This document shows, piece by piece, positions 1-12,243 of a stretch of DNA of 64,000 bases (position 1 is its first letter; every line of letters begins with the position of its first letter). The stretch is from positions 3,115,001 through 3,179,000 of the forward strand of contig JAZBRI010000008.1 in the NCBI GenBank assembly GCA_036874045.1. The letters run 5' to 3'. Source of the stretch: Cymodocea nodosa (taxonomy: Eukaryota; Streptophyta; Magnoliopsida; Alismatales; Cymodoceaceae). The position numbers were made by a program, and so were the translations under genes. Under the pieces are notes generated by a model. It was given only the letters and a program-made list of their open reading frames with translations, did no database searches and was not told the origin of the DNA.

Positions 1-1011
1 ATCTCCGATATAACTAAGAAAGACTATCATAATTCATTCTTCTTATAGATAACAAGACATTTCCTCATAAAATATTTCACACCAAATATTTTAAATTTTA
101 CCAAAACTTCAATAATATGACAAGAGTTTCAGTTATATTTAATTGAGAGGGCAACTACAGTTATTGGAAATTATCAAATGAAGATGATGGGAATCACACT
201 AAAGTCAATAGCAAGCATCTTACCAATAGATTCAATTCTTTCCCATGGGATACTAATGCCTTGAAGGGACCTTACAAATCCATTAACCATGTAATTTAAC
301 TTAAGGTCTATTTGTTTCAGATTATGGGTATTTATTACAAGATTATGATGATGTGATAATAATCTGAAACAAATAGTATTAACACAATAGATTTTGATGA
401 AAATCAAGTAGATTATGTACAATATATTTTACTTGTAAATCTCATGATTATATAATCTACAATTTGAATTGAACCAAGTCTTAGCTATACATAGGATTTA
501 ACATCTAAAAAATATGTATAATTATTTTTTCCATTAAGAGCTTTTTATTTTTGTCCCATCGTTAACCTTTTTTGGTTAGAAATAATCCTTTCGACTTTTG
601 CTTACTCTTGCCCTTTCATACATTTTCAAGGATCATAGCTTTGTCCAACTTCCTTTTTCTAAGCGGTAGATCAATGACTTAGTAGGAAAAAAGATAAAGA
701 CAATAATTAGAATAAAAAGGAAAACACAAAGTGATGACCAGAAATAACTAGAAATCCAAAAAATTAAGTTGAAATAGGGAATAAGATACTCAACACAATC
801 AAGAATGCATTAGTGGAAATCATCATTGCCCAAAAGACAAGCCCACTCCAAAACACTCAGTCAATTTGTAGTTTTTTTGGGTTCGTACTTTACCCAACTG
901 TTGAGTCATCAACCAACAATTATTGTAAGAAGTGAAGATAATCGATGTTGCGACGACCTTTGGGATTGCAAAAAAGAAAACGTCAACGAACAAGAGGAAG
1001 ATAGAGGATAA
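1..1011. other. AT-rich intergenic sequence, no gene seen
   Basis: No reading frame here looks like a recognisable protein. The only structured element I see is the short foldback listed separately at 300-384. The open frame at 826-1011 has no recognisable domain and runs into the repeat that follows. Confidence 0.5.
300..384. mobile_element. Short foldback (MITE-like) element
   Basis: Positions 308-325 and 359-376 are perfect 18-base inverted copies, with arm core CTATTTGTTTCAGATTA and a 33-base spacer. Both sides are flanked by TTAA or TTAA-like sequence (left TTAAGG, right TATTAA). This is what a very short Tourist/Harbinger-type MITE with TAA or TTAA target duplications would look like. 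The family assignment is inference; the hairpin itself is direct. Confidence 0.5.
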
Positions 1012-1740
1012 TTAGTACCAAAGAGATAGGCAGAGAATAATAGTGACCTTCAGGTGATAGCGATGGCTTTGGATGACAGCGATGGCTTCAGATGACAACA
1101 ACGACCTTCGGGCGACAATAACTTTTCTTCGGGTGACAATGGTGGCTTTGGATGACAACAACTTTTCTTTAGGCGACAACAATGGCTTTGGGTGACAATG
1201 GCGACCTTCGGGTGACAGCGGCAACCTTTGGGTGATAGTGGTGGCTTTAGGTGATAATGGTGGCTTCGAGTGACAATGACGACCTTTGAACGACAGCGGC
1301 AGCTTCAAGTGACAACGATGACTTCGGGCGAGGGCAATTTCGACGCGAGGAAGTTCCAACAGTGCTACGTACAAGAGGTTTCCATGAGGGCGAGCATGAG
1401 ATTGAGCGTGAGGGCGAGCGCGAGTGCAAGCATAAGGGTGAGCATGAGGGTGAGTGCGAGTGGGAGCATGATAGTGAGGGTGAAGGCGAATGTTGAGAGT
1501 GCGAAGGCAACTGCTGTGAACGTGAGAGGGCGAAAATTACGTGTGGAGTGTAGGAAACCTTTCGACGGAAATGGAAAATAAAACTTTTATATAGACGAAA
1601 ATGTATGTAATTTCTTTTCATTGATTGGTATGCACGTTAACAACTTACAAAAGAAAAATTTAAACTTTTTATTTTTTATTTTTTATGAATTCATACGTGT
1701 AGTAAACCTCTCTCTCCCCTTAGTTTTTATCATTTGTGTT
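1012..1740. repeat. Dispersed repeat with internal GAGCG-type minisatellite, copy 1
   Basis: Positions 1030-1340 hold about ten degenerate units of roughly 30 bases (GGTGACAATGGCGACCTTCG-like). Positions 1380-1500 hold a finer 6-base rhythm of GAGCGT, GAGGGC and GAGCAT words. The AT-rich tail at about 1590-1725 (ACTTACAAAAGAAAAATTTA, then a poly-T tract and TCATACGTGTAGTAAACC) is clearly related to the tail of the repeat at 14460-15345. Long open frames on both strands exist only because the repeat avoids stops; I do not call a protein here. Confidence 0.6.
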
Positions 1741-1882
1741 GTTTAATTTTATGACTGAAATCGAAATACAGAAAGAATAGGGTTTTAATTGCTAAAAAAA
1801 GTTTGCTTTGGGATTGGGTACACCGTACACCGGTACACCAAAATCTCGAGTGTGCGGGTGTTGGAGAGAAGTGGGAGAAGAG

Positions 1883-4800
1883 ATGAATTTGGTAAGATTA
1901 GGGACAAGGGAATGGCTGAGGAGGACACGAGCTTCCTGCCACCGCCACCCATCGGCTTCTGCATTGGCGTCCTTCTGTACGGACGGGGAAGGCGGGCAGG
2001 GACCCAGGGTGAAGATCTTCGACCGCGACCTCAAGAGGAAACAGGTGAGTATTTTTTGATGCAAGCACTGAGGTTGGATCGGAATTGGAATTTGGTTGTG
2101 GTGCAGAGGGACCGAGCGGCGTGGCTGACCAAGGGGAAGGACCAATTCGTGGACTCGGTGACGGAGAACTTGTTGGATCGATTGGAGGTAAGATTGGAAA
2201 GTATAGGAAGGATGGGTTTGAATAATGTAATGCAGTCTTTGGGAATAAAAATGTGATCTTTTAACAATGGAGTCATGGTGGGGTTTTGGATAGGGATTTA
2301 AGCGTAATTGTTTACAAACTATGATTTAACATCCTTTTTTTACTGGGAAATGTTGGTTGGAAACTTGGAATTGTACCGGGGTTAATTAGGTAGTTTGAAT
2401 TTGGACTCGAATCATCCAAAACTACGGGTTGGAAAAGGCTAGTTCTGCTCCCTATTCTCCCGTAGCACTAGAAGTGGCAACACGTTCGTTGATGGACGTT
2501 ATGAAACCCTCCTAAACAAATCGTTCTCCAACGTATGAGAATCTCGTGGATGCTATGTATAACCAGTGATGCAAGAGATGGGATGAAAACTATGTTGCTC
2601 AAACCGCCCTCTTTGCATCAATACCACTTCTGGTAAGCAACAGATAGGGTTATGGAAAGCCAAACGATTTCTCTGACATTCTTCATCACAAGTTTTGTTT
2701 TCAGAGTCACTGTTGTCACATTGTCGAATTCTTATGTTATGTTCTGAAATATCAACGTGTAACTTGATATTTTAATTCAACTGTAAGGTGTATCCCTGCT
2801 AATTAAAGACACTAGTAGTTTTGTAGCTTACTCCTGTGTGGCACTAACTTCCTATTTTCTAGACATTAATAAAAAAAGAATTGTATCACTATTTAGCAAG
2901 GATGGAGAGAGAGCATCTTAAAATGATCTTATGCAGTGTGTGACTACACATTGAAGAAACTGTTGTCATGCTTTTGGAAGGATAAACTTGGTTTTTCAAC
3001 TTTTTTGTATAAAAATCTGATCTTGTAAAGGGGTTTAATAATTTGATAATGTGAGTTTATTTATTTGTTGTAAATTAGCTATGTTTTTTTATTTGTGTTG
3101 ATGTGGTTATTGTTATATAACAGATTTTGACAAGTATAAGTAGAACCTCAAGTACTTGAACAGGCCAAACAATAAGTGCCATATAAAAGGAAAAAAAAAC
3201 TGTAAATCACAAGTACTGCTCCAAAAAAGAGACTCTAAAGCACAACTATAATTGATATCAGAATGCTTTTGGGATGTGGGATGAGACAAATGGCCTAAAT
3301 AATTTTTTTTATATATCAACTAGATAGCAGGGGTTGACTGTAAGCACCCTCCTGCAGTACTACTGAAGGTGAAGCATCAAATTGTAGTTGGAAGTTTTAT
3401 TAAAGTTGAAATTTTTTTCTCATAAATTTGAGCAAAAATTAAAACAAATTATGAAATTAATGCATCAACTTGCTTCTTCTTTCAGGATTGTAAGAAAACT
3501 TTCCCAACGGCATTATCTTTGGGAGGTTCCTTGGAGGCTGTCAGGCGATTATTACATGGACGGGGTGAGCCTCCTTAATTCCTACTTAACTGCAAGTATA
3601 TTTTCTTCTCGTACTGATCATGTGAGGGAGCTTTACAATAATACTAATGCCCTTCATGAGTTTTTGCCAGCTAAAAATATGTATAAGTAATTTCTATATT
3701 GCCTACAAAGTGCAAGTGATATTTGATTATATTGTTTGATGTGATTATGCTGCAAAATATCTTTGAGTTAATTTTCATAAAAACTAGGTGGTATTGAAAA
3801 GCTTATTATGATGGATATGTCATTGGACATGGTTAAATTTTTGAAAAGTTCTGAAGCAAATGTGGCAAACAACAATCTTGAGGAGTTCTACATTGTTGGA
3901 GATGAGGAGTTCCTTCCAATGAAGGAAAGGTGCACTTAATTCATCATTCCACAATTTTTTTCTTAGTGAATGTTGATAGGAGGCTTCATCTCTTTATCTA
4001 TAATTATATTTTCTTGTGAAGCTCTCTAGATTTGGTAATCAGTTGTTTAGGACTTCATTGGACCAATGATCTTCCTGGTGCCATGATACAAGTATGGTAA
4101 TCAATGTTGTCTTTCTTATATTCTATACATGACATTCTCAGCAATGTTTTTAATATTGAAAATTTGTCATATGTATAATTATGGCAGAGCAGACTTGCAT
4201 TGAAGCCCGATGGATTATTTCTGGCAGCAATTCTTGGTGGAGAAACCTTAAAGTTGTTTGATCTCTTCTTCCTTCAAGTTGATTTTCGAAGTTACACTCT
4301 GACTGATTTTTTTTCATCATATGACATCTAGAGAACTAAGAATAGCATGTACAATTGCACATATGGAGCGTGAAGGAGGCATCAGTCCAAGAATATCTCC
4401 TCTAGCACAGGTACTTGATAGTGTCAATATAATTTCATACCTCATTGATTTAATATTTAAGTAATAATTGCATTAACCTATGTGAAGTTTTTTGGTTTCT
4501 GACATCATGTGATACCTCACACACTAGTCCTTTATTTAAATACCTCTAAATTCAGGCTGTTCTTTCCTCTTCTTTGAATGCAGAGTTTTCCTGAAGGTAG
4601 ACAATTTTCATTTCACAATGACTTTTTTAACAGATGCATACTTCAACAACCTAATTAATATACACTTATTGAAGAAATAAAACCTTTAAGAATATTTCTT
4701 TGACATTGTTTGTGTTTGTAAGGAGTTTGGTTGTCTTCTTCAGGTTCGAGATGCAGGAAACCTTCTTACCAGAGCTGGCTTCACTCTCCCTGGAGTTGAT

Positions 4801-5490
4801 GTAGATGAATATACAGTTAGATATGAAAGTGGTATTCTATTTTAAATCAATATTTTTTAGTTTTGGGAAGCTAATCTTTGAGTATACAGGCATAGTTATG
4901 CCATGATCAATAAAAAAATTGTATCACCAGGATACATTGCTCATTAGGTATTATCTGTTAGATAACCAAAAACAGGCCCATGGATTACCAAATAACATTT
5001 GGTATTTTCTTGTATATTGTTATTTTTCTTATGTAGCTTTGGAGCTCATTGAGCACCTGCGAACTATGGGTGAGACTAATGCTCTTTTACAAAGAAATCA
5101 TGTGAGTCTTCCCATAAAGTTGACAGTCATATTTTCATGCAATTCACTTTCCCTCCAGAAACCTGGTATGGTTTGACATGAACTACGGTAACTGAACTGT
5201 CCAGATTCTGAAGAAAGAGACAGCTTTGGCTGCTGCTGCAATCTATGAGTCGATGTTTGCTGCAGAAGATGGAACAATCCCTGCCACCTTCCAAGTGACT
5301 AACACTTCCATTTTTTATGCTAGTTTAGTGATTAGTGACTCATATTTTCCTATTTTTCCTCCTTTTTCCTTTCCAGGTCATTTATATGACTGGCTGGAAA
5401 GAGCACCCTTCTCAGCAGAAAGCCAAAAGAAGAGGCTCTGCCACTGTCTCCTTTGAGGACATTCAGAAGCGCTTTGGTAGTGGAAACTGA
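1883..5490 (+). CDS. NDUFAF5-like mitochondrial complex I assembly methyltransferase
   Basis: Eleven exons: 1883-2044, 2107-2187, 3486-3564, 3788-3929, 4022-4091, 4188-4252, 4332-4410, 4744-4831, 5037-5101, 5205-5294 and 5377-5490. All introns are GT-AG and the join gives 344 residues without a stop. The N-terminus (about 40 residues, rich in Arg and Ser) looks like a mitochondrial presequence. It is followed by [19 protein letters not shown], a hallmark of the family, an SAM-binding loop near residues 90-100 ([10 protein letters not shown]) and [17 protein letters not shown] near 157-173. In animals NDUFAF5 hydroxylates an arginine of the complex I subunit NDUFS7; the plant protein is the At1g22800 type. 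An earlier in-frame ATG at 1808 is possible, but 1883 fits family length better. A poly(A) signal follows. Confidence 0.93.
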
Positions 5491-5651
5491 GAACCTTAGA
5501 CTTGAACCTCGTTGATGGAAATTTTCCTACAGAGGCGAGCGTTAGGATGTGGTTATGTGAGATTCATTGGGCAATTGTGTGAGGTTAGACTTCTATATGT
5601 TGCATCATAAGCTCCCTGATCTTTTTACAATTTTCATTTTCTCCTGGAAAT

Positions 5652-5657
5652 AATAAA
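5652..5657 (+). terminator. Candidate poly(A) signal of the NDUFAF5-like gene
   Basis: A canonical AATAAA hexamer lies about 160 bases after the stop codon, a usual distance for a plant 3' UTR. No cleavage site can be read from sequence alone. Confidence 0.5.
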
Positions 5658-5659
5658 GC

Positions 5660-6811
5660 CCCAGGTGGTGGCCCTGCAATTTCATTAATCAGAATGAGGT
5701 GTCTGGCTTTTCTTCCATAATGTTATCTTGTTTGTGCTGTAAAGTAGACGAAAATCATATACGACAGTTCTGTAAGATGTGAATCCAGTCCCGCATGATC
5801 CTATAGGACAGATGGACATGAATGTTTGGGTTTCAGCAGGAGGTAGCTCCTGAAAGTGTTTTCATCGATCTTAATGCACAAAACTAAACTCAATTGCCAC
5901 ACCTAGGCGTTACCTTACTATTATTCCATGGTAACTAAAAACTGTCCATCATCGCCAACCAACACCTGTGTTACCATTTGATTCTTTTAATTGTGGGAAT
6001 TTCGCTCATCTTAATATTTGGAGGCCATTCTTACATAATCTCCATTGAATGTCATTACAGACTCGAATAAAGGTTGCCTCACATGATCGTATAAGATGGA
6101 GATTAATATCAAAGATTGCAATGCATCTGATACTCAGATTGCTAAAAAGTTGTTCCCCGTCATCACTCAAGCACCAACCATGTTTGTGTATATGCCCCAT
6201 GAAAACATTTGCTTTATGTGTTGGATTTCTTCTTTACAGAATGTGCTGAAGAAAGTAAAGAGAATCATTGAGATCTATACGATAGGGCAGGTAATTCTAA
6301 TCATAGTAGCCCCAATCTTAATGGCATCTTAATGCTCCCTTGTCATCTACTTGGAGACTGGAACATTGTAACGATTGGATTAGCTTCACATCCAATCCTA
6401 TAAGTTAAATTAGTTACCGAGTCCTTTTCAATGTACTTCAATGAATTGCCAATCCATACCTCAAGTTAGAGATTTGTGGACATTATCTCAATCTTTGAAA
6501 TAGTTGGATTAATCATCGTGCACATGGTAGTCATATTACATTACTAGAGAGCCAAATCTCTTCTCCTCTTATGTTAAGCATCGAACCCCTGATCACTGAC
6601 GTGAGAACCATAAGTCTCACTGCCAAGATATCACACCAGAGAGCCAAATCTGAGATTGAGTCTTTGGAAGTCTCAAACCGCCTTAAGTTCAATTTGCTGG
6701 GATGGTGACTTTCTTGGATCATGGGCATTCTGGCTATGAAAGTTGACGTCTTGATCTGCAACAGGAAAAACAGGCTTTTCACAGTAACAAGAGAATCTTC
6801 ATGGCAGACTT
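5660..6811. other. Intergenic sequence between convergent genes
   Basis: Open frames of 60-83 codons are scattered on both strands but none resembles a known family or shows exon-like borders. I see no convincing gene, RNA or transposon here. Confidence 0.4.
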
Positions 6812-9645
6812 CTAACCATAGTAGTTCTTCCTAGGCTTTTCTTTCTCAATATTTGCTTTTCTTATAGCATGTTGGATCAGCCTTCCATGTTCTTCAAGCA
6901 TTTCATCAAAGTTTTCCCCTTGGCGAATCAATAGCCCAGAGTACTGTATTCTGCATTTTTTATTGTTGAAAGCCTGAAATAAGTTTATCCACAAAAATCC
7001 AGCGTTTCTAATTTACAAAGATATATAGAATTGTAATAACTATCATGATATTAAGTTAATCAGGTATGCTATGAAATTATAAAAAAGGATAATTAAACGA
7101 TCACTAAGACATGTAACAAAAATTACAAAAAATCAATTTGAATTAAGCTATTCATTTTCTTAGACAACTGGTGGAAAATTTTAGAGTTAAGAAAACAGGC
7201 CTCCATAGGGTTTTTATTGATTTAAAAAAAATTATGATAGAGTACTTAGAAACCTATTGTGGTTTTAGAAAAAGAAGTAATAATGAGATATATTGATATT
7301 ATAAAGAACATGTATAACAAAGTAGTTATTATTGTTAAAACTATAGGAAGAGAGACTAGAGAATTTCTTATATACATAAGTTTGCACCAAAAGGTCCTTC
7401 CTAAGTCCTTATCTTTGGTTGTAAAGAAGCTTGTGTTCTTAAGAAACTAGAACATATCATGTCGCTGAACCACCCTGATTATTCCAGCTTTGTGAAAGCA
7501 TAAAATTATTATTCACGTCTCCATGAAGTCGTCAATTTCAAGCAATTATTGCATCAATGAGTCATGTCCCTCAATGTTTTACCTATAAATTTAATCATAA
7601 ATTGGATTAAAAGTCAGAACTCACTGAAGTAGATTGTTTGACAACAGCTCTCTCTTCTTTCTTTTGAGAGGAAGAGGGCCTGTCAAGGCTGTGATGAGTC
7701 CATCCCAGCTTGTCAGAGGTTTCAGGAACATCTAGTTGATGATATCCAGATCTATGCTCAGGCAATGCAATTTTTTCCTTCCACTGGCTGCTGTTGTCAA
7801 CAGACTTGAAAAGTTTGTCATATCGCCAGCATGACACACATATGATCTGTGTGTCTTCAGTTTGATACCCTTACATTGCTCAAAGATCGAACAGGAACAA
7901 TCCTGTGTTCATCATCCCCCCACCTTCTAACACCACACGGAACCATTTTGTGTTATCCCATTTGGATGGTCAATGTGAAATCCCTATGCAATGTCTTATG
8001 GTTTTTTGTGTTTGTCATTGGAGCCTTTGTGATTTGGTTGTGCCTACATGTTTGTGTTAGTCAGTTGAAGAAAATGAGATAAACACAGAGAAAAGCTATC
8101 AATCCTAATCTAAAAAACACTAATGTAAAGACAGCACTATATGCTACATTTGGCGTTTAGTTCAAGATATAGCAACACCTGATGTTGATGGAACATGATA
8201 AAGAAATATATAGTGCTACTAGTGTTGAATTTGATTTAGTTTTCGATGCTTAAATTTCAGTGAAAATGATTTGATGATCAGAATCTAAACCTATGAGAAA
8301 ATAAAGTTGATTTAACTTAGAATGTCACAGTTTTTGTAACACACATTTTTGTCCATGGACAAAAGTTGAGTATGCTCGTGAATAACAGTTGGATCATCCA
8401 CAAGAACTTGCACATTTAGATTTGAACTAAACACATCCCAAAGAATAAGGATCAACATGTGAATTTGATTCTCTTTAGTCATTGCAATGTTGAATTTGCA
8501 GTAGATGTGAATAATTGAGGCACATGCTAGGGGCATTATGATTCCTATTGTATTTTGTACTGTTAACTGTTTGACAAATCCAGGACACATCTTGGAAACC
8601 TCCCACTAACATGATATTACAGTAAATGTTCAATCCAATGCCTAAAGATTCAGTCCTACTGACAGAGCTTCATAAGAAATGATTTTCACTTGGGCAAATA
8701 ATGCTAGTAATGCGTAGAGATCATGTTCATGCCAAAATACCGATAAGGCATGAGCAATAATGAAAAGTTTTTTTGTATATTTTGAACTATTATCAATAAG
8801 ATTCTATAAAACGTCCCTATTACTACCTAATGGAAACGAGGATCAAGAAAACTAAAACCAGGCTACAAGAAGTTAAGAACCTGACCGTCCATCTTCTATT
8901 CAGTTCTTTTTGTCCATCTTCTCCAGTCCAATCATGTCCTTTATACTTTGCATTATGCTACTCTTGATGAATTTTTTTGTACTTTGGTAATGACTAAGAA
9001 TATTTTCTTTTTTCCGGTTTTGAATTTCATTATATAATGCAAAATTTTAAAAAATTTATTTTTTTCTTAAATATTTTTCTGTATTCCTCGATGTGTCAGT
9101 GAACCGCTCTAGGGTTCTATATCTATGCGACCATGTTCTGTCAATTGTTTCATAGTTATTATTATTATTTACACAAATCCTAGCCCAATGTCAATTGTTT
9201 CATAGTTGAATGATCTTCATTTCAGATCAAACTCTGTATATAGTTGTTGACAACTACTGTCCCAAAGATTATTAGACCAATTGTCTAATTACAAAGAAAT
9301 ATTGCATCGAGCAGCTCACAAATATTCCCAGAAACAAATCAAACTAGTAAAAAAAAAAGTGGCACCTCTGAGACTCCAGACTAGTGACTGGAACTGCTTT
9401 GGATTCTTTTGGAGTCTTTTTCATTGACTCTGATTTGTGTCCTTTTATTTCTGTTGCTTTTTGCCTGGTTCAAGAAAATATAAGTCAAAGCAAAACTGAT
9501 TTTCCTTATCATACTCTGTCTACTGTTAAAGACAATATATATAATACCTTTTAGTTCCTTCATCCCGAAGCTTAGCATCAAGCTCCTTGCATGGGGGATA
9601 TTTTGGAAACGATGAAGGATCAGAGGCAAAAGGTTTTGTATTGGA
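6812..9645 (-). pseudogene. C-terminal tail of a CDK-like kinase (At1g54610/IBS1 type), kinase domain absent
   Basis: Four exon-like pieces on the minus strand match the non-catalytic tail of the plant CDK-like kinases: about 9645-9548 (TKPFASDPSSFPKYPP, then KELDAKLRDEGTKR), 9464-9366 (KESKAVPV), 7846-7625 (DRPSSSQKKEE, ending at a GTGAGT donor) and 6973-6812 (QYSGLLIRQGENFDEMLEEH, ending KNYYG and a stop). In this family the first piece directly follows the kinase domain, while QYSGLL...EMLEEH is the conserved extreme C-terminus. Upstream, toward 16.4 kb, I find no kinase exon: about 400 unrecognised bases, then the Harbinger element, then another gene on the same strand. So this is probably a 5'-truncated gene fragment. 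One linking exon may be missed, because the phase between pieces 2 and 3 does not match directly. Confidence 0.7.
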
Positions 9646-10061
9646 GAATTGAAATAGGCAAGTATATCCTTAAAATGTTATTATAGAGGTATAAGTAACA
9701 TGAAAAATATAGATAGCATCACACATCCCAGACAACACTAATAGGACAAAGAGTAGAAATTTGTTTGACATTACGATGCCAATTTAGATATCCAGGCAAG
9801 TGTTGCTGACATAATAAAAATTGGTAATGTTTGTCTTCTTGTCGTTTTCTATCATGTTTTTATGTAACAAAGTTGATAAATATTTAATAAAATTCAAAAT
9901 GGCACAGCATTGGTTACCAATGTGCTGATATATATCAAGCCACCAGTAGTTTTATGTAACAAGTGCAACTACTTTCTTTATAGACTGATCCTCTCTTCTG
10001 CCATTTACCATGTATGAAAATGAAGCTGAATGGTGGATATGGTAAATTCTTTTAGCACTTA
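9646..10061. other. Short AT-rich spacer
   Basis: This lies between the broken kinase tail and the putative end of the Harbinger element. It is the place where the kinase domain should begin, but no catalytic motif (HRD, DFG, APE) can be read in any minus-strand frame. Confidence 0.4.
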
Positions 10062-10508
10062 GGACTTGTTAGTACACATTGAAAAGTTTAGATGAGAATG
10101 AAATGAAAAGTTTAGAAGGAAAAAAAATGAAATGTTTAAAATATCAGAATTTTCATAGGAATTTAGTGTATCTACCAAAAAGTTCAGAAAATTAGAATTC
10201 CTACGAGAATTTAGTATATGTTAGAATGTTCATAAATTAAAAAAAATAAAATAAATTGTAAATACTACCTAAAATTATGTAATTGATACATTAATATGAA
10301 ACTTCAGTTAAACAAATATTATTATTATTATTATATTGTAAGTATTTAATTAAATTAAAGTACTTAATTTAATTAATTTTTTAGTCTAAATGTATAAAGT
10401 ATTCAAAGTATTACAACATGAATGTAAAGATTAGTCCAAAAATACAAAGCATTCTACTTATTACAACATCAATATAATAAATAATCCAAAGATATAATAT
10501 AAATGGGC

Positions 10509-11774
10509 TTAAATAGTCATTCCATCCCACATTGCTATCATCATATTTTCACGCATCTTATCAACTACTTTACATTGTTCTTGACTCGTTCTAACTTGTG
10601 AATGTCCATCTATATGTACCTCTCTACTTGGTTGTATATCATTAGTAAAATTTAATTCTTCTAACTCATCTTGCAAATCTTCAAGTAAATCTTCTTTATT
10701 AGCCATTCAAATGAAATTGTGAAGTAAAAAACATACGATCACAATCTTCACTTGTGTTTCATATGTATACGGTATCTAACCTCGTAAGATTTAAAAATGA
10801 TATTTCACAACTTCAAATGTACACTCAATAACTGTTCTTAGTTGTGAATGACTGTAGTTAAAGTTTTCTATAATATTACTAGGAAGATTGTCATTAACAT
10901 AATCAGATAAGTGATAATGTACACCTCGAAATAAGCAATTATACTCTGGTCGATTGGGATATCCAACATCTACTAAGTAAAACTTACCTATATAAGAATA
11001 GAAATTAGTATGATAATGCACTTATTACTTGAAAATATACTAATTGCATTTACCTAGAGCAACCTGGAAACCATTAGGTCTAGTAATTACATCTTGAAGA
11101 ATACGAGTATCAACTGTTGATCTTTCCCAACTAGCTAAAATATATGTAAATCTCATATCAAAATTACATGTTGTCATCACATTTTGAGACAATTCACCTT
11201 TCCTATTTCTAAATCTAGTTGCTTCTTATCTAAAAATAGTTGCTTTGATATGAGTACCATCAATAGCTTCAATGCAATCCTATACACATTAAACATCATT
11301 TAATCTTATTCCTTAAATAACATAAAAACTACAAGGACATTACAAAAGTGAATACATACCTTAAAATATGGATAAACATTTACATATCTGCAATTCAACT
11401 TGGTGTTGAAGATGAAACACATGATGTAGATGTATTATAGCATTTAATACTTTATTAAAGTATTTGCTAACACTCCAACTTGAACGACTAAATCGCTCAA
11501 CTATTACTCTGTACTTTTGATTTTGCCTTACTGTGACAAGGAACATGGCAAATTTCTCCTCTACACTAATGTTGTTGGTATCAGCAATAACTCCTTCATT
11601 ACTCATTAAAGAAGAAAAACTTTTAAACACACTTTGACTCATTCTATAAATCTTCTGACAATTATAAGTTTGATAAGGTTGAGAAAGATCTAGTAATCTT
11701 TTAATGTAATCTACACATTCTTTACTATATATACGACTTGTGTTTTTGTATAGTAATGGTGACGTACTTGCCAT
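10509..11774 (-). pseudogene. Harbinger DDE transposase (HARBI1 type), inactivated
   Basis: The N-terminal part starts at 11774 (MASTSPLLYKNTSRIYSKEC) with the helical region typical of plant Harbinger nucleases (CVDYIKRLLDL, later RFSRSSWSVSKYFNKVL). It changes frame near 11400. After an intron-like break the catalytic core reads DCIEAIDGTHI (first D), then an in-frame TAA, then WERSTVDTRILQD (second D), FYLVDVGYPN (third D-like) and LRTVIECTFEVVK (the Glu block) down to 10791. The C-terminal part at 10706-10509 ends in MRENMMIAMWDG, as in this family. At least one stop and one frameshift make it inactive, although the catalytic residues are still visible. Confidence 0.8.
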
Positions 11775-12243
11775 ATTTGCTAAAATTATTCATGACGTAA
11801 ATAGACGTAGTTGCCTTCTTTTATCCACTTCTTCATCCAGTAGGAATGAAATTGCATTATCAATTGTAGTAATAAACATGTCATTGGGATTCATCCATCC
11901 TCACCTATAAGATAACAAGAATATTACAAATTTATCATTTCACATTTCAATATATAAAAGACATTCCACATTTCTAAGAAAATAAAAGACATTTGACGTT
12001 TCAAAATATAAAAAGCATTTTACATTTCATAACGATAAGTCATTTCACATTTCAATATATAATATCTATTTTACATTTCATCCATATATGACCTTCTACA
12101 AAAAGATTTCATCCATAAAAGATTGCATTCACAAAAACACTTCATAAATGCAAGAAGTTCAAGATTAGAAAGAAAGTGAATTCATGCACAAAACAAACAT
12201 TTTATCCATTGTAACCACATGCTCATTTTCTAAACCTCAACCA

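Noticed and set aside
1789..2256. 155-codon frame including [13 protein letters not shown]
   Set aside because: It uses a different frame from the NDUFAF5 exons and reads through intron 1; the spliced frame with [12 protein letters not shown] fits the family.
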